Positions 1 to 7,932 of a DNA stretch of 38,083 nucleotides are shown one piece after another. Every line of letters begins with the position of its first letter. The first letter of the stretch is position 1. The notes beneath the pieces are model-generated. The model ran no database searches, was not told the DNA's origin, and saw only the letters and a list, made by a program, of their open reading frames with translations. The stretch covers positions 59,699 to 97,781 of the forward strand of contig PBGH01000018.1 in assembly GCA_002720055.1 (NCBI GenBank). Direction: 5' to 3'. This DNA comes from Methanobacteriota archaeon (GTDB taxonomy: Archaea > Thermoplasmatota > Poseidoniia > Poseidoniales > Thalassarchaeaceae). Both the position numbers and the translations under genes were made by a program.

Positions 1-1244
1 TGAATTGGGACTCACCTCCTTGCCCAGCTCCCTTAGGAATCGCGCATATAATCAAAATCGGAGCCTGTGATTTTTGCCTAGATAGAATCTCAGGAAAACG
101 AATCGAAGGGTCTGAAGCTACACCGGGTTCGATAATCAGAAAGGAAGCCTTCGAAAGAGATGAAAAACTTGAATCTAGCATCACTCAAGATTATTGCCCT
201 TTGTGCGAGGAACTCTTTGAGGACATAGATAATATCGTCGAAAGAGTTTTTCAGACTCTTTCGAAAACCCAATTTTCAACAATGCAATTTGGCATCCATC
301 TTCCTAAGGACCTTATCCAAGAAGAAGACAGAATCAGAAGTAAATTCGGAGCGCAAGGATCGTATCCATTGAAAGGCGCAATTGTTGAGGCTATTCACAA
401 AAGGATTAGGGAATTAGGTCAGCAAGTTGACTTCGTAAAGGAGAAGCCAGATGTCATGGTTCTGGTGGATGGCCTTACCCTTAGGGTAGATGTTGATGTT
501 AGACCGGTTTTTCTTTACGGTAGATACAGAAAGATTTCCAGAGGAATACCTCAGACCCGATGGCCATGCAGGGCATGCCGAGGTAGATCTCTTGGTTGCG
601 AATCCTGTGAGGGCACGGGTCTTCAATATCCCAACTCCATTCAGGATTTGATTGGTGAACCAGTCAGAGTAGCACTGGGTGCCGAAGACACCTCATTTCA
701 TGGAATGGGGAGGGAAGATATTGATGTAAGGTGCCTTGGATCCGGAAGGCCGTTCGTATTGGAAATCAAAAGACCAACCAAGAGAGACTTCGATCCCAAG
801 AAACTTATTTCTGCGGTTAATAATAATGCTAAAGGTAACGTCGAGATAGAAAATTTGGAATGGTGCTCGAAAAAGAAAATCAATGAAGTAAAACAGTCAA
901 GATCAGAGAAGACTTACACAATTAGATTCAGACTTCAGAATATTGATGATTTGGAAGACATAGAGGGATCATTACTCTCCTTGTCAGGGAAGTTAATCGA
1001 TCAAGAGACCCCTAAGAGAGTATCACATAGAAGAGCTGCGAAAATCAGGAAAAGAAGGATAATTTCAATCAGTAAAGTTTCAGTGGATGGGGATGAGGTA
1101 GAATTGACCTTGAGATGTGAAGCAGGAACCTATGTGAAGGAACTAGTTCACTCGGACGAAGGAAGAACAAAACCTTCGGTTCAAGGCGTTTTGGGCGTAG
1201 AATGCGAGGTCATATGGCTCGATGTGGAGGAAATTCATGATTAA
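1..1244 (+). CDS. pus10: tRNA pseudouridine synthase Pus10 (5' end outside window)
   Basis: Archaeal Pus10 makes pseudouridine 54 and 55 in the T-loop of tRNAs. The reading frame (codons starting at position 3) is open to the left edge and has no ATG, GTG or TTG before the TTG at 201, so the true start lies outside the window. Starting at 201 would cut the N-terminal zinc site: in-frame CDFC (66-77) and CPLC (195-206) are the paired CxxC of the family. Downstream come a CRAC...CESC cysteine patch (about 567-608) and the segment GREDIDVR (708-731) with LGSGRPF after it, which is the Pus10 catalytic-aspartate region. The C-terminal basic stretch and RCEAGTYVKELVH also fit pseudouridine synthases. 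It sits before rpl21e-rpoF-DUF655-ksgA, its usual euryarchaeal place. Confidence 0.93.
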   Translation, partial: NWDSPPCPAPLGIAHIIKIGACDFCLDRISGKRIEGSEATPGSIIRKEAFERDEKLESSITQDYCPLCEELFEDIDNIVERVFQTLSKTQFSTMQFGIHLPKDLIQEEDRIRSKFGAQGSYPLKGAIVEAIHKRIRELGQQVDFVKEKPDVMVLVDGLTLRVDVDVRPVFLYGRYRKISRGIPQTRWPCRACRGRSLGCESCEGTGLQYPNSIQDLIGEPVRVALGAEDTSFHGMGREDIDVRCLGSGRPFVLEIKRPTKRDFDPKKLISAVNNNAKGNVEIENLEWCSKKKINEVKQSRSEKTYTIRFRLQNIDDLEDIEGSLLSLSGKLIDQETPKRVSHRRAAKIRKRRIISISKVSVDGDEVELTLRCEAGTYVKELVHSDEGRTKPSVQGVLGVECEVIWLDVEEIHD

Positions 1245-1249
1245 TGAGA

Positions 1250-1260
1250 TTTCTTTTTTA
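1250..1260 (+). terminator. T-rich tract after pus10, possible terminator
   Basis: TTTCTTTTTTA begins six bases after the pus10 stop codon. Archaeal RNA polymerase often stops on oligo-T in the non-template strand without a hairpin, so this could separate pus10 from rpl21e. Only the T-run supports it. Confidence 0.35.
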
Positions 1261-1322
1261 CATCCGAGTCCTTAAGAATGCTGCACAGGTCGCCCGAATT
1301 CGCGAAATAGGGGTATGATACA

Positions 1323-1616
1323 TTGGTCACAAGGACAAAGGGCACTCGGCAGGGCACTCGAAGCATCCTAAGAAAGGGCAAGAGGGAACGAAGGAGGCTA
1401 TTCATTAGCAGATCGATGCATCCCTATGAGGAAGGAGATAAGGTGGCCATTGTTCTTGATGGAGCCCAGCAGAAGGGAATGCCCCACAGAAGGTTCCAAG
1501 GAAGAACAGGAGTAATTGAGAGCTCCCAAGGAAGAGCCTATGTCGTGAAAGTTGCCGATGGAAATATGATGAAGACCGTCATAGCACGACCTGAGCATCT
1601 AAAATCAATAGAATAA
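1323..1616 (+). CDS. rpl21e: Large-subunit ribosomal protein eL21 (L21e)
   Basis: eL21 is a 50S protein shared by archaea and eukaryotes. The 97-residue product matches in length and order: a basic N-terminus (TKGTRQGTRSILRKGKRER), then the SH3-like core with HPYEEGDKVAIVLD, GMPHRRFQGRTGVIE and GRAYVVKVADG. The start is a TTG; the ATG at 1315 is in another frame and there is no in-frame ATG near. A purine stretch (AGGGGTATGAT) lies just upstream. It is followed after 8 bases by rpoF, so the two are very likely co-transcribed. The TTG start may lower translation or may simply be typical of this genome, which uses TTG and GTG elsewhere. Confidence 0.95.
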   Translation: MVTRTKGTRQGTRSILRKGKRERRRLFISRSMHPYEEGDKVAIVLDGAQQKGMPHRRFQGRTGVIESSQGRAYVVKVADGNMMKTVIARPEHLKSIE

Positions 1617-1624
1617 GTGATATT

Positions 1625-1987
1625 ATGGATAAAAAAGAGTTTGTTGACTTCGCTACAGTGAGAGATAGGCTGCTTGAGGCAATAGAAAGAAGAGGCGACA
1701 TATCTTACGAGCAGACAATGGCTCTCCAGCATGCAGAATGGAAGGCAAGTGCCGGTGGTCATCCAACTGGTGAACTCAAGACTGATCCCGCAGTTTATGG
1801 AGCCCTACTCAAATCTCTTATGGAGAATGAAAAGCTCGGACAACACCCGGAGGTTTGTTCTAAAATAGCTGAGCTATCTCCACTTAATGTAGCCGATCTG
1901 AGGGTAATTATTGCCAGTAAGAGAATTGCCATGGACACCTCTGAGATAGAGGAAATCATTACCGTAATCAGACAAAATGTACTCTAA
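1625..1987 (+). CDS. rpoF: DNA-directed RNA polymerase subunit F (Rpb4 homologue)
   Basis: RpoF pairs with RpoE to form the stalk of archaeal RNA polymerase, which helps open the promoter and holds emerging RNA. The 120-residue product has the family layout: an N-terminal region with SYEQTMALQHAEW, then the C-terminal HRDC-like helices containing LSPLNVADLRVIIASKR, the most recognisable Rpb4/RpoF block (leucine-rich, ending near the C-terminus with EEIITVIRQN). It lies between eL21 and DUF655 as in most Euryarchaeota. The start ATG follows AAGTGATATT, a partial Shine-Dalgarno. Nothing is missing. Confidence 0.93.
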   Translation: MDKKEFVDFATVRDRLLEAIERRGDISYEQTMALQHAEWKASAGGHPTGELKTDPAVYGALLKSLMENEKLGQHPEVCSKIAELSPLNVADLRVIIASKRIAMDTSEIEEIITVIRQNVL

Positions 1988-2053
1988 GGAGATAATTTAA
2001 CTTTCACGTACAACTCAATTCATGAGGGAGAGCCTTTCTGAAAGGATGATAAT

Positions 2054-2626
2054 ATGCCTTCGGACAACACGCATGATTCGAGTGGCGACAAATTTGAGCC
2101 ATTTGAAACAGAGGTCAGAATTAGGATTCTGGACGTGAAGGAGAGGAGGCCTATTGGCCATGAGATTCAGTGTATTAGCGAACCATCTCTATTCATTCTC
2201 CGGTCAAGATTGGGAAGCTCTGATCTGCTCTCAGTAGGGGAAATAGTAGAACTTCCTTCTGAGAACTTAGGATCCTTCTCTGAACTTAGGCTGAAGGATT
2301 TAAGCGGGTCTTCTCAACAGGAGTTAGTTTCTGCAATTTCTGACTCAATTACATCAGATCCAGAAAGGCACCTATCATTCTACAATAGTGCTGGACCAAT
2401 GTCCTTGAAGTTCCACGCCTTTCAACTGTTACCGGGAATCGGTAACTCAAAGGCTATTCAAATGGTTCAGAAGAGAGGCCAATTAGGATGGAACACCTTT
2501 GAAGAAGTTGACGAAGCATGTGGAATAGAATCAGTGAGGCTTCTTGCAGAGAGGTATCTCAAGGAGATGGAAGATGTCGCCCAAACGCCCCGCTTACTCG
2601 ATTTGCTAGTCCGTAAAGAGAAGTGA
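2054..2626 (+). CDS. DUF655 family protein (HhH, nucleic-acid binding)
   Basis: DUF655 proteins are conserved in archaea next to rpoF and ksgA, and a role in RNA metabolism is suspected but not shown. The 190-residue product has a beta-rich N-terminal half (EVRIRILDVKERRPIGHE, then VGEIVELPSE), an SDSITSDPERHLSFYNSAGP block and a C-terminal helix-hairpin-helix: FQLLPGIGNSKAIQMVQKRG followed by GWNTFEEVDEACGI. Length and order match the family. The ATG is preceded by AAAGGATGATAAT, a good ribosome binding site, and a short hairpin CCTTT-CTG-AAAGG (2033-2045) takes in part of it. The stop is one base before ksgA, implying coupled translation. Confidence 0.88.
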   Translation: MPSDNTHDSSGDKFEPFETEVRIRILDVKERRPIGHEIQCISEPSLFILRSRLGSSDLLSVGEIVELPSENLGSFSELRLKDLSGSSQQELVSAISDSITSDPERHLSFYNSAGPMSLKFHAFQLLPGIGNSKAIQMVQKRGQLGWNTFEEVDEACGIESVRLLAERYLKEMEDVAQTPRLLDLLVRKEK

Positions 2627-2627
2627 C

Positions 2628-3533
2628 ATGGATAATCTATCAGATCTTGATACGCGCCTCTTGGTCGATCTACTTCGAGACAAGGCAAAGCCAATCAAGA
2701 CCCTGGGTCAGAATTTTTTGATTGATGATGATGTAATCTCACGTTCAGTCGAGGTCACAAGAGAATTTGACCATCCACTTTCTGAGGAATCTCATGTCCT
2801 AGAGATTGGACCTGGCCCCGGATCCCTCACACTAGCTCTTCTTCGAAAGGGAGCTAGAGTCTCTGCAATAGAGATAGATGAAAATTCAATTGAACATCTT
2901 GATAGGATATTTGGGGATAGAGGATGTAAATTATCGATAGAAGAATCCGACGCGGTGTCCGTGAATTGGCCAGAGGGAATAACACATATAATTTCGAATC
3001 TTCCCTATCAGACTTCTAGTCCAATAATTGACAGGATAATGAGATATCACTCTAACACTCCAATCTCACTCTCTGTTCTGCTCGTTCAAGAGGAGTTCGC
3101 ACATAGGATGGCTATGTCATCCGCACCCTATGACTTGGGTCCCTTGGGACTTAACCTCTGGCTAGACTTCGAGATTTTTATTGATAGGAGGGTTCATCCG
3201 AACTCATTCACTCCTTCTCCAAATGTGAAATCTAGACTGGTAGTATTGAAACCGATCTCAAGGCCAGAAGTACAAGGAATCGACAAGAGACTATTCAGGA
3301 TTATAACAAGACATTGTTTTTCCAACAGGAGAAAGAAAATGAGAACTCTTTTGTCAAGACCACCAAATAGGATTTCCAGAGTTTCCGGATGGCATAGAGA
3401 TAGATGGTCATCGGCAATATCTAGAATTACAGAATCATTATCTGAAAATATCAAGGAAGACTGGCTAAATCTTAGGCCAGAAAATTTCGAGCCTGCAGAT
3501 TGGCTTTCCATAACTAGGGAAATAGAACGATAA
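2628..3533 (+). CDS. ksgA: rRNA small-subunit dimethyladenosine transferase KsgA/Dim1
   Basis: KsgA/Dim1 dimethylates two neighbouring adenosines near the 3' end of 16S rRNA using S-adenosylmethionine, late in 30S assembly. The 301-residue product shows the start signature LGQNFLID (26-33), the SAM-binding motif LEIGPGPGSLT (58-68), the acidic ribose-binding end of strand 2 (AIEID, 80-84), and the catalytic NLPYQTSSPI (124-133). A basic C-terminal helical domain (FSNRRKKMRTLL) follows. Start ATG follows the DUF655 stop by one base. In other euryarchaea a HemK/PrmC methyltransferase often comes next; here an unrelated zinc-finger protein does. Confidence 0.95.
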   Translation: MDNLSDLDTRLLVDLLRDKAKPIKTLGQNFLIDDDVISRSVEVTREFDHPLSEESHVLEIGPGPGSLTLALLRKGARVSAIEIDENSIEHLDRIFGDRGCKLSIEESDAVSVNWPEGITHIISNLPYQTSSPIIDRIMRYHSNTPISLSVLLVQEEFAHRMAMSSAPYDLGPLGLNLWLDFEIFIDRRVHPNSFTPSPNVKSRLVVLKPISRPEVQGIDKRLFRIITRHCFSNRRKKMRTLLSRPPNRISRVSGWHRDRWSSAISRITESLSENIKEDWLNLRPENFEPADWLSITREIER

Positions 3534-3535
3534 TA

Positions 3536-3554
3536 GCTATTGAATAGCGTTTTG
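3536..3554 (+). terminator. Short hairpin and T-run after ksgA
   Basis: GCTAT-TGA-ATAGC followed by GTTTTG starts just after the ksgA stop. It is a weak 5-bp stem with a 4-T run, so it is a possible partial terminator or processing point, not a firm call. Confidence 0.3.
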
Positions 3555-3581
3555 ACATCGACTTGATAGAGGCCAACCCTC

Positions 3582-3618
3582 TCCGAGGTATCAAGCCGGG
3601 GCGCTATGAGACCTCGGA
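3582..3618 (+). promoter_or_regulatory. Foldable leader in front of the HhH/zinc-finger gene
   Basis: TCCGAGGT (3582-3589) pairs perfectly with ACCTCGGA (3611-3618), an 8-bp stem closing a 21-base loop. It ends 8 bases before the purine-rich ribosome binding site GGGAGGGATGAT and the ATG at 3635. It could be a regulatory leader or mRNA-processing element between ksgA and the next gene. Only sequence complementarity supports it. Confidence 0.4.
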
Positions 3619-3634
3619 TATAGGGAGGGATGAT

Positions 3635-4723
3635 ATGGCAAAGAAGGATACTTATCTCGCTCTACTGAGGAGGGGGATAGACGAGACTACTGCTCAGATT
3701 CTAGCCGATGGTGGAATCAAGATTGGCGATCTGAAGAAGTTAGATTCTGATACCCTCATCAATAACTATGGCATCAAGAAAGAAGTAGCAAAATCTGTTC
3801 TAGACGCGGTAAAGTCGGGCCCTAGGTCATCTAGCAGACAGAGGTTCCTGGCTGATGTACTATCGGACGATAAGAAGAAGGTAGACAAAATAGAGGAGAC
3901 TAGGTTCAAGAGGGAGCAGAAGGACATTCACGCGGAATTACAAGAGAAGAAAGAGCAACTCAGACTAGCAAGAGTGGAGTCATTCAGAAACAAGAAATTA
4001 GTCATGAATCGCCTAGGTAAAACAATAGAGTTGATAGTCAAACTGGAAAATAATTTGGATGACGAGTCTAAGGACGAACAGCGCTCAAAGCTCCGGGATC
4101 AGCTAGAGACAAGAGGTCTAGAAGCTGCAAGAGACCATGAAATGTTAGAACTGTCAGGAACCCCCCAAGATATTGTAGACTTTAGAAGGAAGATAGCACC
4201 TGTTTTGTGTCTTCATGGTTGTCCTTACTGTGGAGAAGAGATGGATCCTAGAGGTAGTAATATTATGGATAATACTTCAGATTTCTCATTTATATGTTGG
4301 GATTGTGAAGAGGAGTTTCATGCCCCTATGGCCAAAGCAGTCATAAAAAAGCTAGAAAATGGGTCTAGAATAAAAATTGACCCGAAGAAGAAACCAATGC
4401 TTCCAGTAATTAAACCACCAGTGAAAGAAAAAGCAGGATCAATCACAGACTTAATGATGAGAGACCTAGAATCTGCTGGGGCCTCTGCGGAGGAGTTGGA
4501 GGCAGCTCTTGAATCAAGCTCCTTGTCTGGTGTTCTAATGAGTATAGATGAATGGATTGACCAGACAATAGCAGCCAAAGGCTACATCCAGGCTCAAGAA
4601 GACCGTGAAGAATTCATTATTGCCACTGGAGCCGGTGCTACCAAGTTCAACAAATGGATGAAGAAGGCAGGACTGAGGTTCAACAAGCAGACTGGACGTT
4701 GGACAAGGTGGGAGGACCGGTGA
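3635..4723 (+). CDS. HhH, coiled-coil and zinc-finger protein, unknown function
   Basis: I do not recognise this 362-residue protein. Residues about 5-60 look like helix-hairpin-helix (GIDETTAQILADGGIKIGDL, then INNYGIKKEVAKSVLDAV), as in nucleic-acid binding proteins. A long charged helical or coiled-coil region follows (about 80-185), then a zinc ribbon with C196/C199 (CPYC) and C221/C224 (CWDC). The basic end reads FNKWMKKAGLRFNKQTGRWTRW. The start at 3635 is chosen because it follows the strong site GGGAGGGATGAT; a TTG at 3563 would add 24 residues across a leader hairpin. Its place after the ribosomal and rRNA-modification genes suggests RNA or ribosome work (inference). Confidence 0.78.
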   Translation: MAKKDTYLALLRRGIDETTAQILADGGIKIGDLKKLDSDTLINNYGIKKEVAKSVLDAVKSGPRSSSRQRFLADVLSDDKKKVDKIEETRFKREQKDIHAELQEKKEQLRLARVESFRNKKLVMNRLGKTIELIVKLENNLDDESKDEQRSKLRDQLETRGLEAARDHEMLELSGTPQDIVDFRRKIAPVLCLHGCPYCGEEMDPRGSNIMDNTSDFSFICWDCEEEFHAPMAKAVIKKLENGSRIKIDPKKKPMLPVIKPPVKEKAGSITDLMMRDLESAGASAEELEAALESSSLSGVLMSIDEWIDQTIAAKGYIQAQEDREEFIIATGAGATKFNKWMKKAGLRFNKQTGRWTRWEDR

Positions 4724-4730
4724 ATTCCGG

Positions 4731-4847
4731 ATGTCCGACTTCCTAATCTCATTGTCAATTTCTATTATTGGAATTTCAGTTATGACATGGTGGCTTTTCA
4801 CAAGGATTTCTGAGAAACTACGTGAAGTGGAAGAAAGGAAAAAATGA
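4731..4847 (+). CDS. 38-residue single-pass membrane peptide
   Basis: An ATG seven bases after the stop of the zinc-finger gene opens a 38-codon frame ending in TGA at 4845. The translation starts MSDFLISLSISIIGISVMTW, so one hydrophobic helix of about 18 residues spans positions 4-23, and it ends in a charged amphipathic tail (LREVEERKK). Hydrophobic helix plus charged tail and the tight spacing favour a real small gene; the family is unknown. The ribosome binding site is poor, so coupling to the upstream gene is likely. Chance occurrence cannot be excluded at this length. Confidence 0.5.
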   Translation: MSDFLISLSISIIGISVMTWWLFTRISEKLREVEERKK

Positions 4848-4873
4848 CTAGAAAACAGGCCTGACTGGCAAAC

Positions 4874-5164
4874 TCACTCATTTACAGCAGCAGTCCATCT
4901 TTCCGAATGAGGCACTCCAACCACTTCTACATGGCATGCAAGCACTCCCTTCAAACTCTTCCCCTCGGATCTTAGGCTAATCAAATCGTCTAAGCAGCAC
5001 GGACAATGAGGGTGATTCGGATTAATCCATAGCTCGACAATTCCTGAATCACTGATTTCAACACCTTTGAGGATTGATGATTCAACAATTCGCTTTCCAT
5101 GCGGGGTATTCCTCTTTCTTAGCAGTCTCGCTACCCCTCTTTGTGCAGCTGAGAAGTTTGTCAT
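4874..5164 (-). CDS. Small protein resembling the DUF59/MIP18 (SufT/PaaD-like) fold
   Basis: The 96-residue product has the pattern of the DUF59/MIP18 group, which helps assemble iron-sulfur proteins: a start helix (AQRGVARLLRKRN), then VEISDSGIVELWINPNHPHCPCC, where a strand runs into a proline/cysteine turn, and a C-terminal strand GVLACHVEVVGVPHSERW. The cysteines HCPCC and ACH could bind metal. The assignment rests on pattern alone. Its ATG lies 4 bases after the stop of the M24 peptidase gene on the same strand, so it is the second gene of that operon. Alternative: an archaea-specific protein of unknown role. Confidence 0.6.
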   Translation of the reverse strand: MTNFSAAQRGVARLLRKRNTPHGKRIVESSILKGVEISDSGIVELWINPNHPHCPCCLDDLISLRSEGKSLKGVLACHVEVVGVPHSERWTAAVNE

Positions 5165-5168
5165 ACAA

Positions 5169-6425
5169 TCACCATTCGGTCAAAATAGGAAAATCGTCTC
5201 CTGCTGTTAGACATTCCATACCATCTGCAGATCTGACCCATGTATCTTCTACCCCAATACAACCATCTGAGTGGATTACCTTCGGCTCAATTGCCATAGT
5301 TACACCAACATTCATTGGCCTGTCAAATCCTTTGGCCACAACCGGGGTTTCATCCAACTCCAGTCCTACAGAATGTCCAAGGAAGCTTGCTTGATCCTCT
5401 CCCATTCCCATTAGATTATCTCTATGCCCCATCTCTACAGAAGCCTCAATACCTATTTTCCATGCTTTGGAGCAATACTCCCCTCTATCAAGACTACTTC
5501 TGACCATTCCTCCAATCTCTATCATATCTTCCATCCTATCTACCCATTTTTTTGGTAAGCTACCGGAACAAAACATCCTAGTGCAGTCAGAAACATATCC
5601 TCTATGTACATGCACAATATCAACTAGTACTGGCTCATTTTGTTTTATTTTTGAGAATCCAGCTCCCAACGATGATATCGGACTCCCGCCTGTTCCTCCA
5701 AGTGCCGCATCAAAATAAGAAGGAACTCCTCCGGATCTTCCAGATGCAATAACCACTCTGTCACAATCCATCGGCCATTTCCTCATTCTAATCCTTCCGC
5801 CGAAACCAGCGGATCTACTGACTTCTTCCGCGATTCCCGCAAGTTCCAACTCACTTTTCCCCTGTCCTCCTTTATCACGAATTAGCTGGAACATATTTCG
5901 ATTGATTCTGCCACTCTCACGAATCATTTCCAGCTCCCAATCTGATTTTTTCTCTCTGGCCGTATAGAGGATCTCAGTACAGTCAGAAGACACTCCATCT
6001 AGGTGCTCACTCATTTTATTTTGTATAAACCTCCATCGAGATGTTGGGACCTTACCTTCCTGCATTGATGGAATAAGGCTGCATCCTACTTTAGCCAGAC
6101 TAGAACTCAAATCCGCCATTCTAGGATGGGTTTCGGTATGGTGAGGGCAATCACTTCCTCCTGATTCAAACACGGCTCTTCTGACTGACCTTCTAACCCA
6201 ATGACTTGTTTCAATCCCCGATCCTTCTGATCCAAGAATTAGTGCTGAATTCTGACGACCTCCTGTCAACCAGTACAATTCTACTGGATCTTCTATGAAA
6301 ATAGATTCGATTCCCTCTTTAGCAAGAATTCTAGACACTCTACTTTGCCTCTCTTCAATTTCTGAAACAGGGACCCTCCAATCCTGATTATCAGGTCCTG
6401 TTAGCGTAGCCGGATCCCATTCCAT
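5169..6425 (-). CDS. M24 family metallopeptidase (Xaa-Pro aminopeptidase-like)
   Basis: M24 enzymes remove N-terminal residues before proline, or split X-Pro dipeptides, using two metal ions. The 418-residue product has an N-terminal creatinase-like domain (about 25-155, with VELYWLTGGRQNSALIL) and a pita-bread catalytic domain. All five expected ligands are visible: D269 and D280 (VDIVHVHRGYVSDCTR), H351 (GHSVGLELDE), E380 (MAIEPKVI) and E393 (GVEDTW). It shares an intergenic region of about 40 bases with pgk, read in the opposite direction, and leads a two-gene operon with the small DUF59-like protein. Likely cytoplasmic, since no signal peptide is seen. Substrate is not predictable. Confidence 0.9.
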   Translation of the reverse strand: MEWDPATLTGPDNQDWRVPVSEIEERQSRVSRILAKEGIESIFIEDPVELYWLTGGRQNSALILGSEGSGIETSHWVRRSVRRAVFESGGSDCPHHTETHPRMADLSSSLAKVGCSLIPSMQEGKVPTSRWRFIQNKMSEHLDGVSSDCTEILYTAREKKSDWELEMIRESGRINRNMFQLIRDKGGQGKSELELAGIAEEVSRSAGFGGRIRMRKWPMDCDRVVIASGRSGGVPSYFDAALGGTGGSPISSLGAGFSKIKQNEPVLVDIVHVHRGYVSDCTRMFCSGSLPKKWVDRMEDMIEIGGMVRSSLDRGEYCSKAWKIGIEASVEMGHRDNLMGMGEDQASFLGHSVGLELDETPVVAKGFDRPMNVGVTMAIEPKVIHSDGCIGVEDTWVRSADGMECLTAGDDFPILTEW

Positions 6426-6463
6426 GGATTTGCTTAGATCGCCATAACAGAAAGCAGTTTTGG

Positions 6464-7789
6464 ATGCGACAATCCCCCGAAATTATCCAAAACGGCCAAA
6501 ACCGTACCCTTAGTGGCGTCAATGTGGAAGAGGTACTATCCCTCGACGACTTAGAACTCGGTGGACAAACAGTTTTGTTTAGAGTCGATGTAAATTCTCC
6601 TATTGAGCCATCTACAGGTTTACTTCTAGATGATGGGAGACTGAAAGCAATAGTTCCTACTTTGAAACGTCTTTCTTCATCCAAAGTAGCTCTATTGGCC
6701 CATCAGTCCCGACCTGGAAAGTCAGATTTTACGAGTATGGAGATTCATTGTGTTAGACTTTCAGAGATTATAGGGAGAGAGATCAGCTTCGTTCCAGATG
6801 TATGCGGAAAAGAAGCATTAAATGAAATAGAGAGAATGTCGGATGGCGATATTATTTTTCTTGAAAATGTCAGAGGATTAGATGAAGAATATGGAGTAAA
6901 ATATGACAATAACGAACAAACCGAATCTACACAGATTGTAACAAGATTATCATCTGTTGTAGATATTTATGTAACAGATGCATTTGCTGCAGCCCATCGA
7001 AGATCACCCTCACTTACTGGCTTCACAAATCTCATTCCTTGTGTAGCAGGAAGTCTAATGGAGAAAGAAATTATCAGTCTAAGAATCGCATTGAATGATC
7101 CACCTAGACCCTATTTGGCTATTCTAGGAGGGGCAAAATGCGATGACTCATTTACAGTGGCAAAGAATCTTTTAACAAAGGGTCAGGTAGATACGATTGC
7201 ATTTGTGGGATTGACTGGGAACTTGATGCTATGGGCATCTGGTCATGATATCGGGGAGAGGAATAAAAATTTCATAAAATCCATATTGGGAAAAGACTTC
7301 GAAAGGACATGGGAACTAGGAATTGAGATATCCAACCGGTCTCCAAAAAAAATATTCCTTCCAAAGGATTTAGCCGTAGAAGATAATGGCACTCGGAGGC
7401 CTATTTCATTGAGAGATTTGCCCACTGAAAACCCAATCTACGATGTCGGAATAGAGACCCTAAGAGAATTGAAACCCTTGGTCCAAGAATCAAATTGCAT
7501 CCTCTGGAATGGCCCAGCTTCTTACTTCGAAATTCCCGAATTCGCATTTGGAACAATAGAGATCCTGAATATGTGTACAGAGGCTGAAGCTCTTACCATC
7601 ATTGGCGGAGGACACACCAGCGCATTGGTCAATAGCAGAGGTGTCTCGAATAAAGTAACACACAACAGTACTGGCGGCGGCTCTACCATGTGCTTTTTAT
7701 CCGGAGAACCTATGCCGGTAATTGCATCCCTCAAGGAGTCTTTCAGTAGATTTCATGATAAACTTGGCGATATGAAATCTACTAACTAA
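6464..7789 (+). CDS. pgk: Phosphoglycerate kinase
   Basis: PGK transfers phosphate between 1,3-bisphosphoglycerate and ADP in glycolysis and gluconeogenesis. The product has the N-terminal substrate site (TVLFRVDVNSPI and LLAHQSRPG), FLENVR, TDAFAAAHRRSPS, then the nucleotide-domain signatures AILGGAKCDDSF and IIGGGHTSALV, in family order and length (441 residues, slightly long). The ATG at 6464 adds about 20 residues (MRQSPEIIQNGQNRTLSGVN) not expected in archaeal PGK. An in-frame GTG at 6524 gives a start VEEVLSLDDLELGG that fits the family better, so the true start may be 6524. The stop directly abuts the 3' end of tRNA-Thr on the other strand. Confidence 0.94.
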   Translation: MRQSPEIIQNGQNRTLSGVNVEEVLSLDDLELGGQTVLFRVDVNSPIEPSTGLLLDDGRLKAIVPTLKRLSSSKVALLAHQSRPGKSDFTSMEIHCVRLSEIIGREISFVPDVCGKEALNEIERMSDGDIIFLENVRGLDEEYGVKYDNNEQTESTQIVTRLSSVVDIYVTDAFAAAHRRSPSLTGFTNLIPCVAGSLMEKEIISLRIALNDPPRPYLAILGGAKCDDSFTVAKNLLTKGQVDTIAFVGLTGNLMLWASGHDIGERNKNFIKSILGKDFERTWELGIEISNRSPKKIFLPKDLAVEDNGTRRPISLRDLPTENPIYDVGIETLRELKPLVQESNCILWNGPASYFEIPEFAFGTIEILNMCTEAEALTIIGGGHTSALVNSRGVSNKVTHNSTGGGSTMCFLSGEPMPVIASLKESFSRFHDKLGDMKSTN

Positions 7790-7866
7790 TGGAGCCACTG
7801 GGGAGATTCGAACTCCCGGCCTTCTGATTACGAATCAGACGCTCTACCAGGCTAAGCTACAGTGGC
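7790..7866 (-). tRNA. tRNA-Thr (anticodon CGU)
   Basis: On the minus strand the sequence folds as a full cloverleaf: acceptor GCCACTG/CAGTGGC, D arm GCTTAGCCTGGTAGAGC, anticodon stem TCTGA/TCAGA with loop TTCGTAA (anticodon CGT), T arm GGGAG-TTCGAAT-CTCCC, discriminator T and an encoded CCA (7790-7792). There is no intron. The 3' CCA begins on the base next to the pgk stop codon, so the two genes converge with no spacer. Confidence 0.95.
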
Positions 7867-7932
7867 AGCGACGCGCCCACCTTTACTTCCTGAATAAGAG
7901 AATCGGTAATCTTTCTGAAGTCAGATATTGGT

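Noticed and set aside
2033..2045. Hairpin CCTTT-CTG-AAAGG before DUF655 as a regulatory switch
   Set aside because: Only five weak pairs, mostly A-T, and it covers only part of the ribosome binding site.
3563..3634. TTG start of the HhH/zinc-finger gene
   Set aside because: It would run through a perfect 8-bp leader hairpin and lacks a ribosome binding site; the ATG at 3635 has a strong one.
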